In this document: positions 50,638 to 63,080 of the stretch, one piece after another
How positions within the stretch are numbered: the first letter of the stretch is position 1
Layout: every line of letters starts with the position of its first letter
NCBI RefSeq assembly: GCF_024713945.1
Contig: NC_134678.1
Location: 4,464,001 to 4,528,000 of the forward strand
DNA from: Dermatophagoides farinae
Lineage: Eukaryota > Arthropoda > Arachnida > Sarcoptiformes > Pyroglyphidae
DNA length: 64,000 bases
Direction: 5' to 3'
Made by a program: the position numbers and the translations under genes
The notes under the pieces: model-generated
What the model was told of the DNA's origin: nothing
What the model saw: the letters and a program-made list of their open reading frames with translations, nothing else
Databases searched by the model: none

Positions 50638-52303
50638 TTAAAAATTTTGTTTAGCTTGCCGATCGCAATATTTTTCTATTGATCGTCTTATGACTTCAGC
50701 AGTGAAATCTACATCATCTTCATTTATGCACATTGGAGGTGCGATTCGAAAAACACTAGCTAGAGGACCTGAGAAAAAAAATTTATAAATAAAATTCGAC
50801 TTTATATTAAAACAATTTACCTCCTCGACCGACAATCAATCCCATATCTTTACAGTCTTCGATTATTTGATCCATATGATCCTTAGGCATCGGTTTACCA
50901 TGAAGCATCATTTCCATGCCTATCATTAAACCTTTGCCACGAACATCACCAACAATTTCACCATTATAGTCATCTCGAATTTTAGCCAATTTTTTCAAAA
51001 GTCTATTCCCTAGATTATGCGAACGCATCTGTAGATTATCATCATCGATTACATCCAGAACAGTTGAACCAATAGCAGATGCCAAAGGATTGCCACCAAA
51101 TGTGTTGAAATAAGATCCAATTGTTAAAGTTTGAGCAATTTCAGCAGTGGTGATTACTGCAGCCATTGGAAAGCCATTTCCTATGCCTTTTGCCATTGTA
51201 ACAATGTCTGGCATAATACCATGCGATTGGAATTCCCAAAAATTAGTACCGGTTCGTCCAAATCCTGTTTGAACTTCATCCATCACCATCAACCCATTTC
51301 GTTGTTTTACTAAATCATAAGCTCGTTTAATGTACTGTTTAGGATATTGCACAACACCCCCAACACCTTGAATAGATTCTGCAAACATTGCTGCAAATTT
51401 TTTTGGAAGAACTGTGTCCATTACTGTTTGTAGATCTTCAATGTAGTAATCAGCAGCTTGACAATGATCTGCATCGATACAATTACAATGTCGATTAGTT
51501 TGAATAAGAGAATCACGACAAAATCGACCACCAACACGTCCTCGATATGGATCAGGGCAGGTAACGTGATGAAAGCCAAAAGAAGTAGGTAAAGGGAATT
51601 TCCAAACACCAATAGAACATAATGGCATCGTAGAAAGGGTGCTGCCGTGATAACCATTTCTCAATGCTATAATATCAAATGCACCTGTATAAAGTCTAGA
51701 CATAGTTATAGCTATATCATTGGCTTCTGATCCAGAATTACAAATAAACAAGCATCGTAATGGTTCTGGAAAATGATTGGCCAATTTGATGGCGAAATCA
51801 TGTATCTCTTCGGTCAAATATAAAGAACTTGTATGCCATATTTTTGTTGATTGTTGTTGAATGGTTTCGACTAAACGAGGATGGCAATGTCCAATCGATG
51901 TCGTTAAGATACCGCCAAACATATCTTACAGAGAAGGAAAGATTCAGATTAATGGTTTTGATTATCGATAATATACAATACCGAGATAACGATTTCCAGA
52001 ATCATCCCAAACATATTGCATATAGCCTTGCGTTAACATCACTGGTTTTTTATACCATGTTTTGAGACATGGATTCAAATTGATACGATGGATTTGTTCT
52101 ATTTCAAATCTACTCAATTTAGTCTTTTGACGATATATTTTTTTAATATGCCAATTTTGTAAAAAAATTTATTCATTACTGACCTTATGTTTTTTTGGAA
52201 TAAAATCACATGGAGGTAATTCTGGGGCAGAACATGTTGATAAAAAACGAATCCATCTAAAACATAAATTCTTCAACGAAGAAAATTGAATCTGAAGGGC
52301 CAT
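50638..52303 (-). CDS. AGXT2: Alanine-glyoxylate aminotransferase 2, mitochondrial
   Basis: Class III PLP-dependent aminotransferase; in animals it moves amino groups from alanine or dimethylarginine to glyoxylate in mitochondria. Exons 52184-52303, 51982-52123, 50821-51924 and 50638-50768; about 498 residues (human 514), all in phase. The N-terminal 25 residues (MALQIQFSSLKNLCFRWIRF) are basic and lack acid, as in a mitochondrial presequence. Motifs: YVWDDSGNRYLD, MFGGILTTSIGHCHP, FICNSGSEANDIA, RNGYHGSTLS, MVMDEVQTGFGRTG and the PLP lysine in TMAKGIGNGFPMAAV, then NTFGGNPLASAIG and RGKGLMIGMEM. AGXT2-like features support AGXT2 over ornithine aminotransferase: the insert with CPDPYRGR and the long loop after it (HCNCIDADHC). 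Dicer lies about 380 bp upstream on the same strand. Confidence 0.93.
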
Positions 52304-52680
52304 TTCGTTAAGATAAAAATGACGTCCATTAAATTTTATAAATCATCATCATCATCACGCTTGTCAATCATCAGTACTAGCGATTGAATCAACATTTACA
52401 TTTTTATCTGCCATCTATCAAATGCTTAATTTTATTCAATATTAGAGGGTAATATTTTATTTTATTTTTTTTTTTTTTTTTGATGATAAGATAAAATCGA
52501 GATTCATGACCAAGTGTTTGGCGAAAAACTATTCTGAGATACTTCATTATTTTCGAGTAAAAATCGATTATTGATGACAGATGGAACTACTATCAATAGA
52601 TTAAATTATGATTTTCAATTTATTTTTGTTAAAAATGATAAATGGATAAGGCAATTTTATCACAAACATTAACATGATTC
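52304..52680. other. Intergenic region between Dicer 3' end and AGXT2 start
   Basis: 377 bp holding the Dicer 3' UTR and the AGXT2 promoter. It contains a run of about 17 T near 52470 and a GCCATCTATC motif at 52410-52419 that recurs at other gene borders in the window. No exon seen. Confidence 0.6.
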
Positions 52681-55600
52681 TTAATGAGAAAAATTATCAA
52701 ATTCATCTTGTAGTCGTCGTTGTCGTTCCAATTCTTTGCGACGTTTTTCACTTTCAAGTGCACGCAAAGCTCGTTTTGCAGCCGTACATTTGGCTATTCG
52801 TTTATTGCGGCCAATTCCAACAAATTTACCCAAACCAAATACTTCAACAGTAACACGAATACGGCGCCCAGAATTGATTTCAGGTTTTCTAAAAAAAAAA
52901 AAAAATAGTGTTGATTTGAATTTATTAAAATGAACATATTTGGATATTTATACGAACCCAAATTTGACACTTTGTGGCTGTTTCTCCAATAATACTCTTA
53001 TCGGACTTTTCGGTACCTTTTCACTGAAATTTTCTACAATAAAAATTCTTTTTAGGAAAAATAATTCAAACAATTTTCAATTCATACCTATCTCAGGTTT
53101 CATCATCGGATAATAGGCTTTCCAAACAGCCTCCAAACTCATACCAGAATCCAAATAAATTGCACCAGCAACCGATTCGAAAATATCTCCTAAAGCTTTT
53201 GGAACTTCAATATCCTCCAAGTGTTCCGCTTCGTTTTCGCTAACGAACAATTCCCAATAATTATAATTTGAATAAGAATTTTCATCCATATGTTCATCTT
53301 CGTTGCCTTGCTGAAAATCGCTTATGGCACTGAGAATCTTTTTGGATTCACCATTGGCAACATTTTGATTATAATAGATGTTAAATTTGCGAACAAAACC
53401 ATCAATAACTCGATAAAGCTCGGAAGAAAGCATCATGAGATATTTATGAAAATTATACTTGACAGCCAATGCAGCAAAAAAGGTGTTATTAACTAATGCT
53501 GAACGAAGATCGGTCAAAGTACCAGGCGAATGACATCGAGAATCTTCATAAAGATATCTTGTTATAAGATAATCAAGAACAGCATCACCAAGAAACTCTA
53601 ATCGTTGATAGCAATCGGTCACTGTGTTTTCATAATAAGAATTGTGTGTGAATGCTTGCACTAAATAAGCACGATCCCGGAATTGATAGCCAATAATTTT
53701 TTCAAAACGATCGAGATGATGTTTAAAATAATTTTCTTGAAGTTTGTCCTCAATTTCTTTTACTTTAGCTGCATCAGTTCGCAGATGTTTGGGAATGATC
53801 AATGGTGATCGAGGTTGTGGTAGCCATCGTTCATGTTTTTGATAAGATTCATCTTTATTTTCTGCAGAAGATTCGTAGGGCAAATTTTTGGTTATTATTT
53901 TCATTCCCTTCGGTAGTACTTTGAGTCCAAGCCAATCCATGAATTGAATAGCGCCCTGAGATCCAGAAGAAATTAGATATGTTCCGATCAACGCTTCAAC
54001 ACAATCGGCAATGGATTTATTCGGAATTGAATGTTGAGTCAGTAAATTATATGGCACTTTATTCGATGTTGTTTTAACATTATCCGATGATTCTTGTTCG
54101 ACATTTTCTAAAGCCTTATAGAAAATTGTCAATAAAGAGTTAATCTGATTCATTTATTAATAAATACCTGATAGGAAGGTGGACACCAATTATCGACTGG
54201 TTCGAATTTCGAAGCAATCATTAATTCACCAAGATTTATTCGCTGTCCTAAACGATGTAGATTTATATTTGATATCTGTCTGCTACGCAAAAATGACAAT
54301 TTCCCTTCATTCAATTCAGGACACATACAGAATAAAAATGCCGTTATTGAATACCTATTATTAAAGTGAAAAAACATAAATATTGAAAATATTAAATATA
54401 TTTTACAAACTTTAAAAATGAATCGCCCACAGTTTCCAAACGTTCAAGATTAATGCCATCGCTTGAATTGGACATTGTGATTGCTTGCAATATCAAGCTT
54501 GGATGTGGTCCTATCTGCAGCTGATCGTCGGAAGTATTTTCCATTTGAAGCCATCGTGGTAATGTTTGTAAAGCTAATTGTCGCTGAACTTGAAACAGAT
54601 CAATCGGATTTTTATCATTTGAAGTAAATTCGGTCAGATTTTCATCTCTATTTGGCAATAATTCACCGAATTTGACTTCAATTTTTGTAGATGATGAATT
54701 CTTCTCTGGAAAATTTACGAATTGGCTTCGGTTTTGTACTTGTTGATCAATTTTTTGATCTTCAATCTCATGTTTAATTTTCATCATTTCCAACAAACTT
54801 GTATCGATTTTTTTCATTAAAACTGACACTAATGGTTGATTGAGGTTCATATGATTTAAATTTTTGTCATTTTCAATTAAATCATATTCAGGATCACAGA
54901 AAACAGAATCACTTTCATGTTTCGAATCGGCCATTTGTTTATTTTGAATTCTGGCGACACATTGTAGCACTTGGTTTTGTTCATCATAGTACATTTCATC
55001 GAAAATTTTTCGTTTACGCAAATGTTCGGTATGTTGTTCAGCTAATGAGAATCGGTGACGATAATAATATTTTAGACTTTTCTGCTCAATCTGTCGAGAA
55101 TCATATAGTAATTCAATTTTCAATATATCATAAATGACCGATTTTGTTTGATATGCATCCATTGTTTGTGTTAAGTTTTGAATTTTTAAATCCATAGCTG
55201 TCTTTGTTTTCCGATTTTTGCATCTGGAATATCTATTTGTAAAATTATCATCATCGCCTCCTTCATCATCATAATCATCGTCCTCATCGTCATCGAATGA
55301 ATCTTCATCATCAAAATTAGAATCAACTAATTCATCTTCCTCATAATCGTCGCTAGAATCATTGAGATCAAAATCTGAATAGGAACCATCATCGATTTGT
55401 TCATCACTTTCATCATCATCGTCCAAATCTGATAGCGATGTTATCATTGGCTTCTGCTTTCTATTGTTGGTCTTAGTACTTTTTCTCTTTGATGAACTCA
55501 TTTCCATATTCTCCGTGCATCTGGAATCATCACATTCGTCAAAATCACGTTCATTATCTTGGATGTCATCAGCTAATCCTGGCATTTTGGAATAATGTTG

Positions 55601-58600
55601 AATATCTTCGCAGAATTTCTCAAAATCAAACCGAAATTCGGTATTAGATGTTTTGAATTCATCGCTATTAGAATCATCATCATTTCCATCTGATTCATAA
55701 ACTCTCCAATCAAAATTTGGCCCAAATTTTGATTTTATATTTGAATCAAAATTTTCTTGATCTTCCCAATATGTTGGTGAACCAGCACGAACAGGCAATG
55801 TTTTAGCTGGTTCGACGATTGGATTATTTTCATTGTCAACTTCAACTATAGCACTCTCTTCTTCAAAATCATCATCCATAAAATTCTCGGGCAAAATCGG
55901 TCTTTGACTAGAATAACTTTTATCAGAATAGCCAAACGGACCACTGATAATTTCAATTTGTGGAATTATATCACTACTGCATGAATCATAATTAATAAAA
56001 TTATTATTGATTGTCTCAGCAGGATAGGATGAGCAATTTTGATTTTCAATTGTGGTAAAAAGATCATTGGAAGGTGGTGGAGCCATTGATGGATCAAAAG
56101 TATCGATGATAAAATCATCGTCTGGATTGGATACAGAAATGACTTTTTGTTTTTCATTTGATACTATTGGATCGAATTGATTTTGTTCGTGTTCTATTTT
56201 CGTCTGTTGGCGCGATTGCTCTACTAGAACAGACCATCCAAAATCTAACTTGGGCCATTTTTTTTCTTGTTGTAATTCAACAACACCAATTTTAGCTTCT
56301 TTAGCTATTTTGAAACGCAATTCTTCAGCAATCAATAGCAAATTTAAGCGATACAAAATGCAAGGTAAACAGACTGCTTTACGCCAAAATGATGCTGGAA
56401 ATGGATGAATAAAACATAGCTCAGGTACAAGAATTTGTTTTTGTTGAGGATTTCTTTTTGATTGATGGTCGGAGGATTTTATTGATGATAGATGAATACC
56501 TCTACGATTTAAAAAACGAGGGGTCAACAGGTTTAAACGTGCTGATGTGTGGTCAACATCAAGCAATGGTTGCTGAAGATTAGTAATTTGTTTGCCATAT
56601 TTTTGATTATAGTACTTTTCAAAAGTTTGATACTCATGATCTGGAAATGGACTTTGTGGCGTAAGATAATGACAAATTTCCGCAACATAATAGAATGCTT
56701 GAAGTTTATCTTTTCGATATTTTGGAATGACGACTGCATCTCGATAAAGTTGTTCGTCAAAAATAAATTTATTCTCATCATCCTGACGAAGTATACCTTG
56801 GTCATATGATTTGGGATCATTTTTGTGGTGCCAAATTAATTCTAAGAATTCCCAATCAATCGTCTTTTGATTATCCTGTTCGGCGTTGAAATTGATTGGA
56901 ACAATGAGATAATTTCCATTTGAACCATTTTTACGATCGAAACGAAGTGAAGATTTTCCTAATGGTAAAACATTTTCAAATGTATATTGGTGGAAATTTT
57001 CAATTTGCTGACGTTTTTCGTCGGTAATTTCATAACCATTTTCAGAATCAGTGATTATTATAGGCACGATCGATATGGTGATTTCTCCCGATCGATTATA
57101 GATGGTGAAATCACAAATTGTTGGCAAACTATTTGGCGAAATTATTCCAAATGTTCGTGTAGTTTCAGCCGGATCAATAATGCGGCGTCCTCTAGTATTG
57201 TGTTCTTCGGATAATCGATATGTTAATTTCATCTGAAATTCATATAAATACTGAAAATAATAATGATTAGTGGATTCGTCATGTCGAAAGATGTTTCCAC
57301 GAATAGAATCGGCAACTTTTTTATTATAATATTGACGACGTTTTGATGCTATATTACGGTTTTGAATTCGATTGTAGCGATTTCCTTTCTGATGATAAGG
57401 ACCGTGACTATGATGATGTTGTTGTTGCAACACTTGATTACCCTTGGGGACACTGATAAAACAATCTTGAAGACCAAGTTTTTCTATATATCGACTTGTT
57501 TCCTTTCCGACAGGATAGAAATTCTGATCCAATTCTCCTATTTCTCTCAATGTTTTAACCGCTTCGAATGCTACCGATTGTTTGGCCAATGATTGTGTTG
57601 GCTGAATTTCCCCCATAATTTCATCTCGATATGTAGAATTTATAGGAAGATAGAGTCGACAGCGATATTTAGGAACAACTTCGTTGCTATTTTCACTGGA
57701 TTCATCTTGTGAATGAACGATTTCAATTTTGTAATTCGGAACCAGTTTAGTAAATGTATCACTCGGTAACTTGTTGCAATAGCGGTTTAAAATGGATATA
57801 GCATTTTCTAATGTGAGTTGTAAAGTTGCATTTACAGATTGATTGATCTGTTTATCGAACTTTCTTGGTTTATGTATCATTGAAACTGGCAGAGATGGTT
57901 TTGATTGTGGTGGTTTAATGAAATGCATAGATGCCAAGGCCATTAAATCAAATTTTCTTGGTTCATTTTCAATGAATACTTGATTGTTCAATGGAACTAA
58001 TTTGGTGAAAATTCTCTCAATGTTACAAAATTGAAGAAATTTTTCGACATATTCCTTATGGTCACTTTTTTCTACCAAAACCAAAAATTGTCCGCACTCA
58101 ACACGAACTCGTCCTTTAGATTGAATAAATTGATGAAATGTTTTCGGTGGATCAAAACAGATGACCATATTGCAACGATTCACATCAAGACCTTCTGCAG
58201 ACATTGATGTGGTTATCAAAAGATTACATTGTTGAGCTAAACGAAATCTTCGGAGCGTTTCTTCTTGTTGTCTATAATAGAAAATCTCATGCAAAGATTT
58301 TTGATGCTTTCGATAGTAAAAATTTTTCAATTCATTCTTTCCGTCATCTTCAGCCAAGAACACGTGATCTGGCAAAAGAAACTCGAGAATGCTTATCTTT
58401 CCAGAATTGACATCACGAGTGATGGCAACCAATTCTCGTAACCATTCATCCAAGACGAGGGCCATTGAACGGTTTTCGACATAAATTAAAGAACATATAT
58501 TGGATGGGAACGTAAATGAAGAATGTGATGTTTGATGAGTCGACGGACTAGTCAATTCTTCGAAATATTCGAATAATACATGGGCTAAAAGGTGAAGTTT

Positions 58601-59973
58601 TGGTGCAGAAATTGAAAGAAACTGTGATAATGTCAATCGCGATTCCGATTCACTAGTCATTGATGAAGTTTCTAATTTCGCCACAATGCCTGCGTCCATG
58701 TACGATAATATTGATTTACGAATCAAACATAATGTTGAATGAGCAGCATTCAAAAGTCGAAGATAATTTGATCTTGTTTTGGCCAAAAGTAGGATAGTAT
58801 CATATAATTCACGATTTACCATCTGGATTAACTTTAGGGCACACCATTCACCAAGCGTTCCAAAAATATAGAGAATATCAACAATCATTTTGGCAATAGT
58901 TTCATGATTGATAAGTTGTTCAGTGGTGATGCCTCCATCTAACGAAACGTTTGTTATAAAATTAAAAAATTGCCCAGAATAATTTCGGATCATAAACAGA
59001 GCCATACGATATTTTGTTTCATCATGAATAATGTCCGATTTTTCTTTAGAGGCCAATAATGATGGATAACATCGAAGCTTTATACGACATTGAATCGAAT
59101 ATTTGCTGATCATTCGAAGATCGGCATAAGTTTCACATGAACATCCGAGATTGTTTTCGATTTGTTCAATCATTTTTTCAAAAACATTGGAGGAAACGTC
59201 TTCCAAAAGTATTGAAGCAGAAAGTCCGAGAATCCTATATTGTTTTTCGTTAGTCTGGGAACGCAGTCGTCTAATTATTCTTGTATAGCAATCGTCGGTT
59301 GAAGATGTACAGAGTAAAATTTTATGAACATCATTCAAAATTAAAAGATTTAAATCTTTCGCATTAATCAATTCCTGTTCGATTAGATATTCGAAAAGAT
59401 CGTCCATCATTAAATGAATATCATATGATTGAAGTTTATCACGCCAAATATCACAAGACCATTGTTTAGCATCTTCAGTTTCTAGGTATTCACCAATGCG
59501 AAGATTACAATGGGCATTGAAAACGGATGAATAAAGTTTTATGGAACTTGGCGACTTAGCCAGGAAAAATATTTTCTTAAGAGTTTTGGAGTCAGTATCG
59601 GAAGGTGATAGATGTGGATTGAAATATTTAACCAGCATTACCGAAATGAAATATCTTCCTTGACCTGGACGAAGAAAAACAATTGTGTCGCGATTCTTGC
59701 ATGCTTCATATAATTCAATCTGATGACAAAAATGAAAAAATTTTTTACAATAAAATAAAAGCACGTAGACAAATTGATATCTATGTTTCTCACCTGAAAG
59801 GGACGCGGAAGAAAATCTCGATTATCGAATAATGCAAAAGAACGAATCAAACGAGTTGTAGGATGATTCATCGAATTACGATGGCCGAATTTATGCATCG
59901 TTTTCGAATTTGATGAAATAACCACATTATCGGAATTAGATGAGGATAAATTTTTGCAATTATTTGCAGCCAT
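52681..59973 (-). CDS. Dcr-1: Dicer-1-type ribonuclease III with degenerate helicase core
   Basis: Cuts pre-miRNA or long dsRNA; cytoplasmic. Exons 59794-59973, 54411-59719 (one 5.3-kb exon), 54168-54354, 53088-54114, 52958-53033, 52681-52888; about 2328 residues, all in phase. The helicase region is intact in outline, but Walker A reads RPGQGRYF (residues 77-84, Lys to Arg and Thr to Tyr) and the DECH box reads NDVH (189-192). The C-terminal helicase keeps [20 protein letters not shown] and [20 protein letters not shown]283 dimerisation fold, the platform and PAZ (very roughly 1000-1150) follow. An Asp/Glu-rich block occupies about 1487-1560. RNase IIIa has [12 protein letters not shown] (about 1818) with ADCVEALIG; RNase IIIb has [13 protein letters not shown] and [16 protein letters not shown]. 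The C-terminal dsRBD is short ([20 protein letters not shown]). Both RNase sites look active. Loss of helicase ATPase residues is the pattern of arthropod Dicer-1 (miRNA) rather than Dicer-2. Confidence 0.94.
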
Positions 59974-60519
59974 TTTATTGGCTGGCCTGAAATGTTTTCT
60001 GAGGAAGAATTAGTTTCAGCAAAAAAGCAAATAACAATCCAAATAGTAATAATAATAAATTGGAAATTGGATAGAAAAATGAAATCCACATGTATAAATG
60101 CACATTTGGTTATTATTGTTACTGTCTGCGAGTCTGAATTCATCTATTTTGTCTTCATGCATATCAAAACGGGTGTGGCTTAAAATTCGAAACATTATTC
60201 TTTCATTATAAACTGTCATTAGTCAGTTCATTCCGCGCCACTCTTATCACGTGATTCAATATTGGATGGATTCTTAAACACCAAAATTATCATCACCATT
60301 TATCAATAATTACATCATCATCATTTTATTTATGTGTCTGTATTTTATCGTTATTTCGATCGAGATAACATTATCTTTTTATTTTTTTTTTTGTTGCTAA
60401 ATGCAAAAAAAGTTATGTAAAGACTATAAATTTCCAGCTATTTATCGTATGAGTTTCTCAATTGTTCAAATCAGCTAGCACTTGCTCATGTTTGAATATT
60501 GAATGTTGTAGTTTTTTTT
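59974..60519. promoter_or_regulatory. Bidirectional promoter region of Dicer and TRPML
   Basis: About 550 bp between two outward-facing start codons. It includes an E2F-like TTCCGCGCC at 60231-60239 and a TCACGTGA E-box at 60247-60254. A TATTTTTTT-rich patch lies near 60385, and a likely 3' splice site (TATGTTCCAG) at 60519-60528 suggests a 5' UTR intron for TRPML. Confidence 0.55.
60247..60254. promoter_or_regulatory. CLEAR-like E-box TCACGTGA upstream of TRPML
   Basis: Palindromic octamer about 290 bp before the TRPML start, matching the core of the TFEB/MITF (CLEAR) element. Mucolipin is a known TFEB target in mammals. The link here is inference from motif and gene identity. Confidence 0.45.
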
Positions 60520-60543
60520 ATGTTCCAGATTGAACAAATTGTT

Positions 60544-62503
60544 ATGGAATCTACTGAGCAAAATTACTTCTATCCATCGGAAAATGATAGAAATCCCATC
60601 AAACATGAACGTGATAATATTCCACGGGAAAGGATTCGAATTAATGATGATGATGATGATAATGGTGACAGTGATGTTAATGATGACAATTGCAGGCAAC
60701 GGCAGCAAACGATATATTCTCAGGAAGAGTCTTTGTTATCCAACAATGGTATGATTGACAGGGAGCTATTGCAGCAAAAACTAAGATTCTATTTCATGTC
60801 ACCATTGGATAAATGGAGGACTAAAAAACGATTTCCTTTCAAGCTTATATTTCAAATGTTAAAGGTCATTTTTGTCACATTTCAATTGGTGAATTTTGGT
60901 ACAGAAATGTCTGATTATATAACTCAAGATGATCACATTGAAAATGCATTTCGTAATATATTATTGGATGATTGGGATCAAACTCGTGAAGTAGTTGCTT
61001 ATCCACCGGCAACTGGTGATTATGCTGTTTACACTACCGAACATTTTTATTCGTCGATGGATTTTGCTATAAGAAGATTTTCTAATCTAAGTAAACTTTC
61101 CGTTGGTTGTTTCGGTTTCGAACGACGAGAATATCCTCGAATTTTGATTGAAAAAATTTTCTTTACAAAGAGAAAATTAGATCCTACTGATTTTGCTTAT
61201 AATATTGAAAACAATGATTTGAATTCAGAAATATTAGATATTAAAAATCTTTATCCATCCGGTGATCAAAAATGGTTCGACGAATTCACAACGAAAAGCT
61301 ATTTTCACTTGAAAAATTTTACATTATCATTCAATTCTTTATTCAAATTACATCTAATTTTTCCCTTGAGAACTATACTGTTTGAAGATGAAACAATACC
61401 CAGATGTTTTGATTTTAATGTCACTATAGTCTATGATAACCATGCACACGATGCAATGATCAAAGTTAAATTAAAAATTAATCGTTTGGCTAAACCTTGC
61501 CACTATATCTCAGATGATGGAACATTATTAAAGCAAGTTATCGGAATTGGTTTAAATCTCGACCCGAATATGACTTTGATCATGATATTAAACTATACTG
61601 TTTTGTTATTCTGTTTAATCTCGACCATGCTTTGTATACGTTCTCTATATCGTGGCCAAATACTTCGTATAGAAACAGAACAATACTTTGGAATGTTATC
61701 CAATTCACAGAACCTATCATTAGAAGATAAAATGGAATTTATTGACATGGGTTTATTAATCATATGTATTAATGATTTTCTCATCATTTGTGGTACTATA
61801 ATGAAGATTCGGATGGAATCATCAGATTCGGTTGATTCGATACTATATACTAGTTGTTCGCTATTTTTAGGCATTGGAAATCTTTTGGTTTGGTTGGGAT
61901 TGTTACGTTATTTTGCCTATTTTCAATCATACAACATTCTTATTGTAACATTGAAGAAATCTATTCCAAACGTTTTGCGGTTCTGTCTCTGTGCATTTTT
62001 AGTTTATGGGTTAGTGTAATTGCTGATCATTAGTTTATAAAAAAAATTGTTTAAAAATTTTATCATTTTACAGAGGATTTTGTTTTTGTGGTTGGGTCGT
62101 TTTGGGTCCTCATCATCTCAAATTTCGTACGCTTAGCTCAACATTGGAATGTTTGTTTTCACTTATGAACGGTGATGATATGTTTGCCACATTTTTTTCT
62201 ACTGATGTGAAAAAATCAAGTCTTATTTGGTGGTTTAGCCGCATTTATCTTTATCTTTTCATTTCATTGTCCATATATGTGATAGTTTCGTTGTTCATTG
62301 CCATAATACTCGATGCATATGAATCGGTTCGTGATTCATATAAAGAGATCAATGACTTATCACAGTCAAATTCAACTCTAAAAAAATTTATAGAAGAATA
62401 TCCAATGGACAATTTTGATGGTGGATTCCATAATAACTCTATTGTTGACCAAATTCAAAATTATTTTCGAATCTGTTTCCGTCCATCATCGAATGCTTCT
62501 TAA
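60544..62503 (+). CDS. Trpml: Mucolipin (TRPML) lysosomal cation channel
   Basis: Ca2+/Fe2+ channel of late endosomes and lysosomes. Exons 60544-62009 and 62074-62503; about 631 residues. The N-terminal tail is acidic (DDDDDNGDSDVNDD). It is followed by the conserved cytosolic block LRFYFMSPLDKWRTKKRFPF and TM1 (KVIFVTFQLVNFG). A long luminal loop of about 200 residues follows, with cysteines including a CFGF segment and a CHYI segment. TM2 is near MILNYTVLLFCLISTML, with TM3-TM5 after it. The pore in exon 2 has the family filter NGDDMF (about residue 520) and TM6 IYLYLFISLSIYVIVSLFIAI, then a short basic tail. A second in-frame ATG at 60520 would add eight residues but abuts a likely acceptor site, so 60544 (GTTATGG) is preferred. 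The gene diverges from Dicer. Confidence 0.93.
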
Positions 62504-62540
62504 CATATAAGAATTATAATTTAATAATATATAATTTTAC

Positions 62541-62942
62541 GACTAAAATAGTTATGATTTTATAACTCAACTTTTAATTAATATTTAAATGAATAAAATA
62601 TAAAATAGTGATTTAATTTACGAAAAATTATTTGATTTAATTATTATCATTTTTGTCACATGTACAATATTCCGTGTTGTTGTTAATGGTGTTGAAAATT
62701 ATGATGCTGTAATTGTGGTGACATTATCATCATATTTGATGATGAATATGCATGATGAATCAATCATTTTAACAGGATCATGATGGCCATTTTTGTTAAC
62801 CTAACCAACAACAACAACGGAATATTGTACATGTGACAAAAAATGATAATAATTGAATCAAATAATTTTTCGTAAATTAAATCACTTTATTCATTTAAAT
62901 ATTAAATAAAAGTTAAGTTATAAAATCATAACTATTTTAGTC
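62541..62942. repeat. Large imperfect inverted repeat, arms about 140 bp
   Basis: The left arm (62541-62685) and right arm (62807-62942) are reverse complements with a handful of mismatches and one 13-base length difference near 62600, around a loop of about 120 bp. Both arms share GACTAAAATAGTTATGATTT at the outer end and TCACATGTACAATATTCCGT near the loop. Transcribed, it would fold into a long dsRNA hairpin. It could be a MITE-like element, an inverted duplication of the TRPML 3' flank, or a long terminal palindrome; no clear target-site duplication was seen. Confidence 0.88.
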
Positions 62943-63080
62943 ATATTATAAAGTATAGTATATATATGATGATTTCTTTTTTTCGCCTATGATAAAAATT
63001 TTTTAAGGCCTCGCGATTTTCTCGGCCCTGTGTACTGGAATGTATTATTATTAAATTTAGATATAAATGTGTATATAAAT

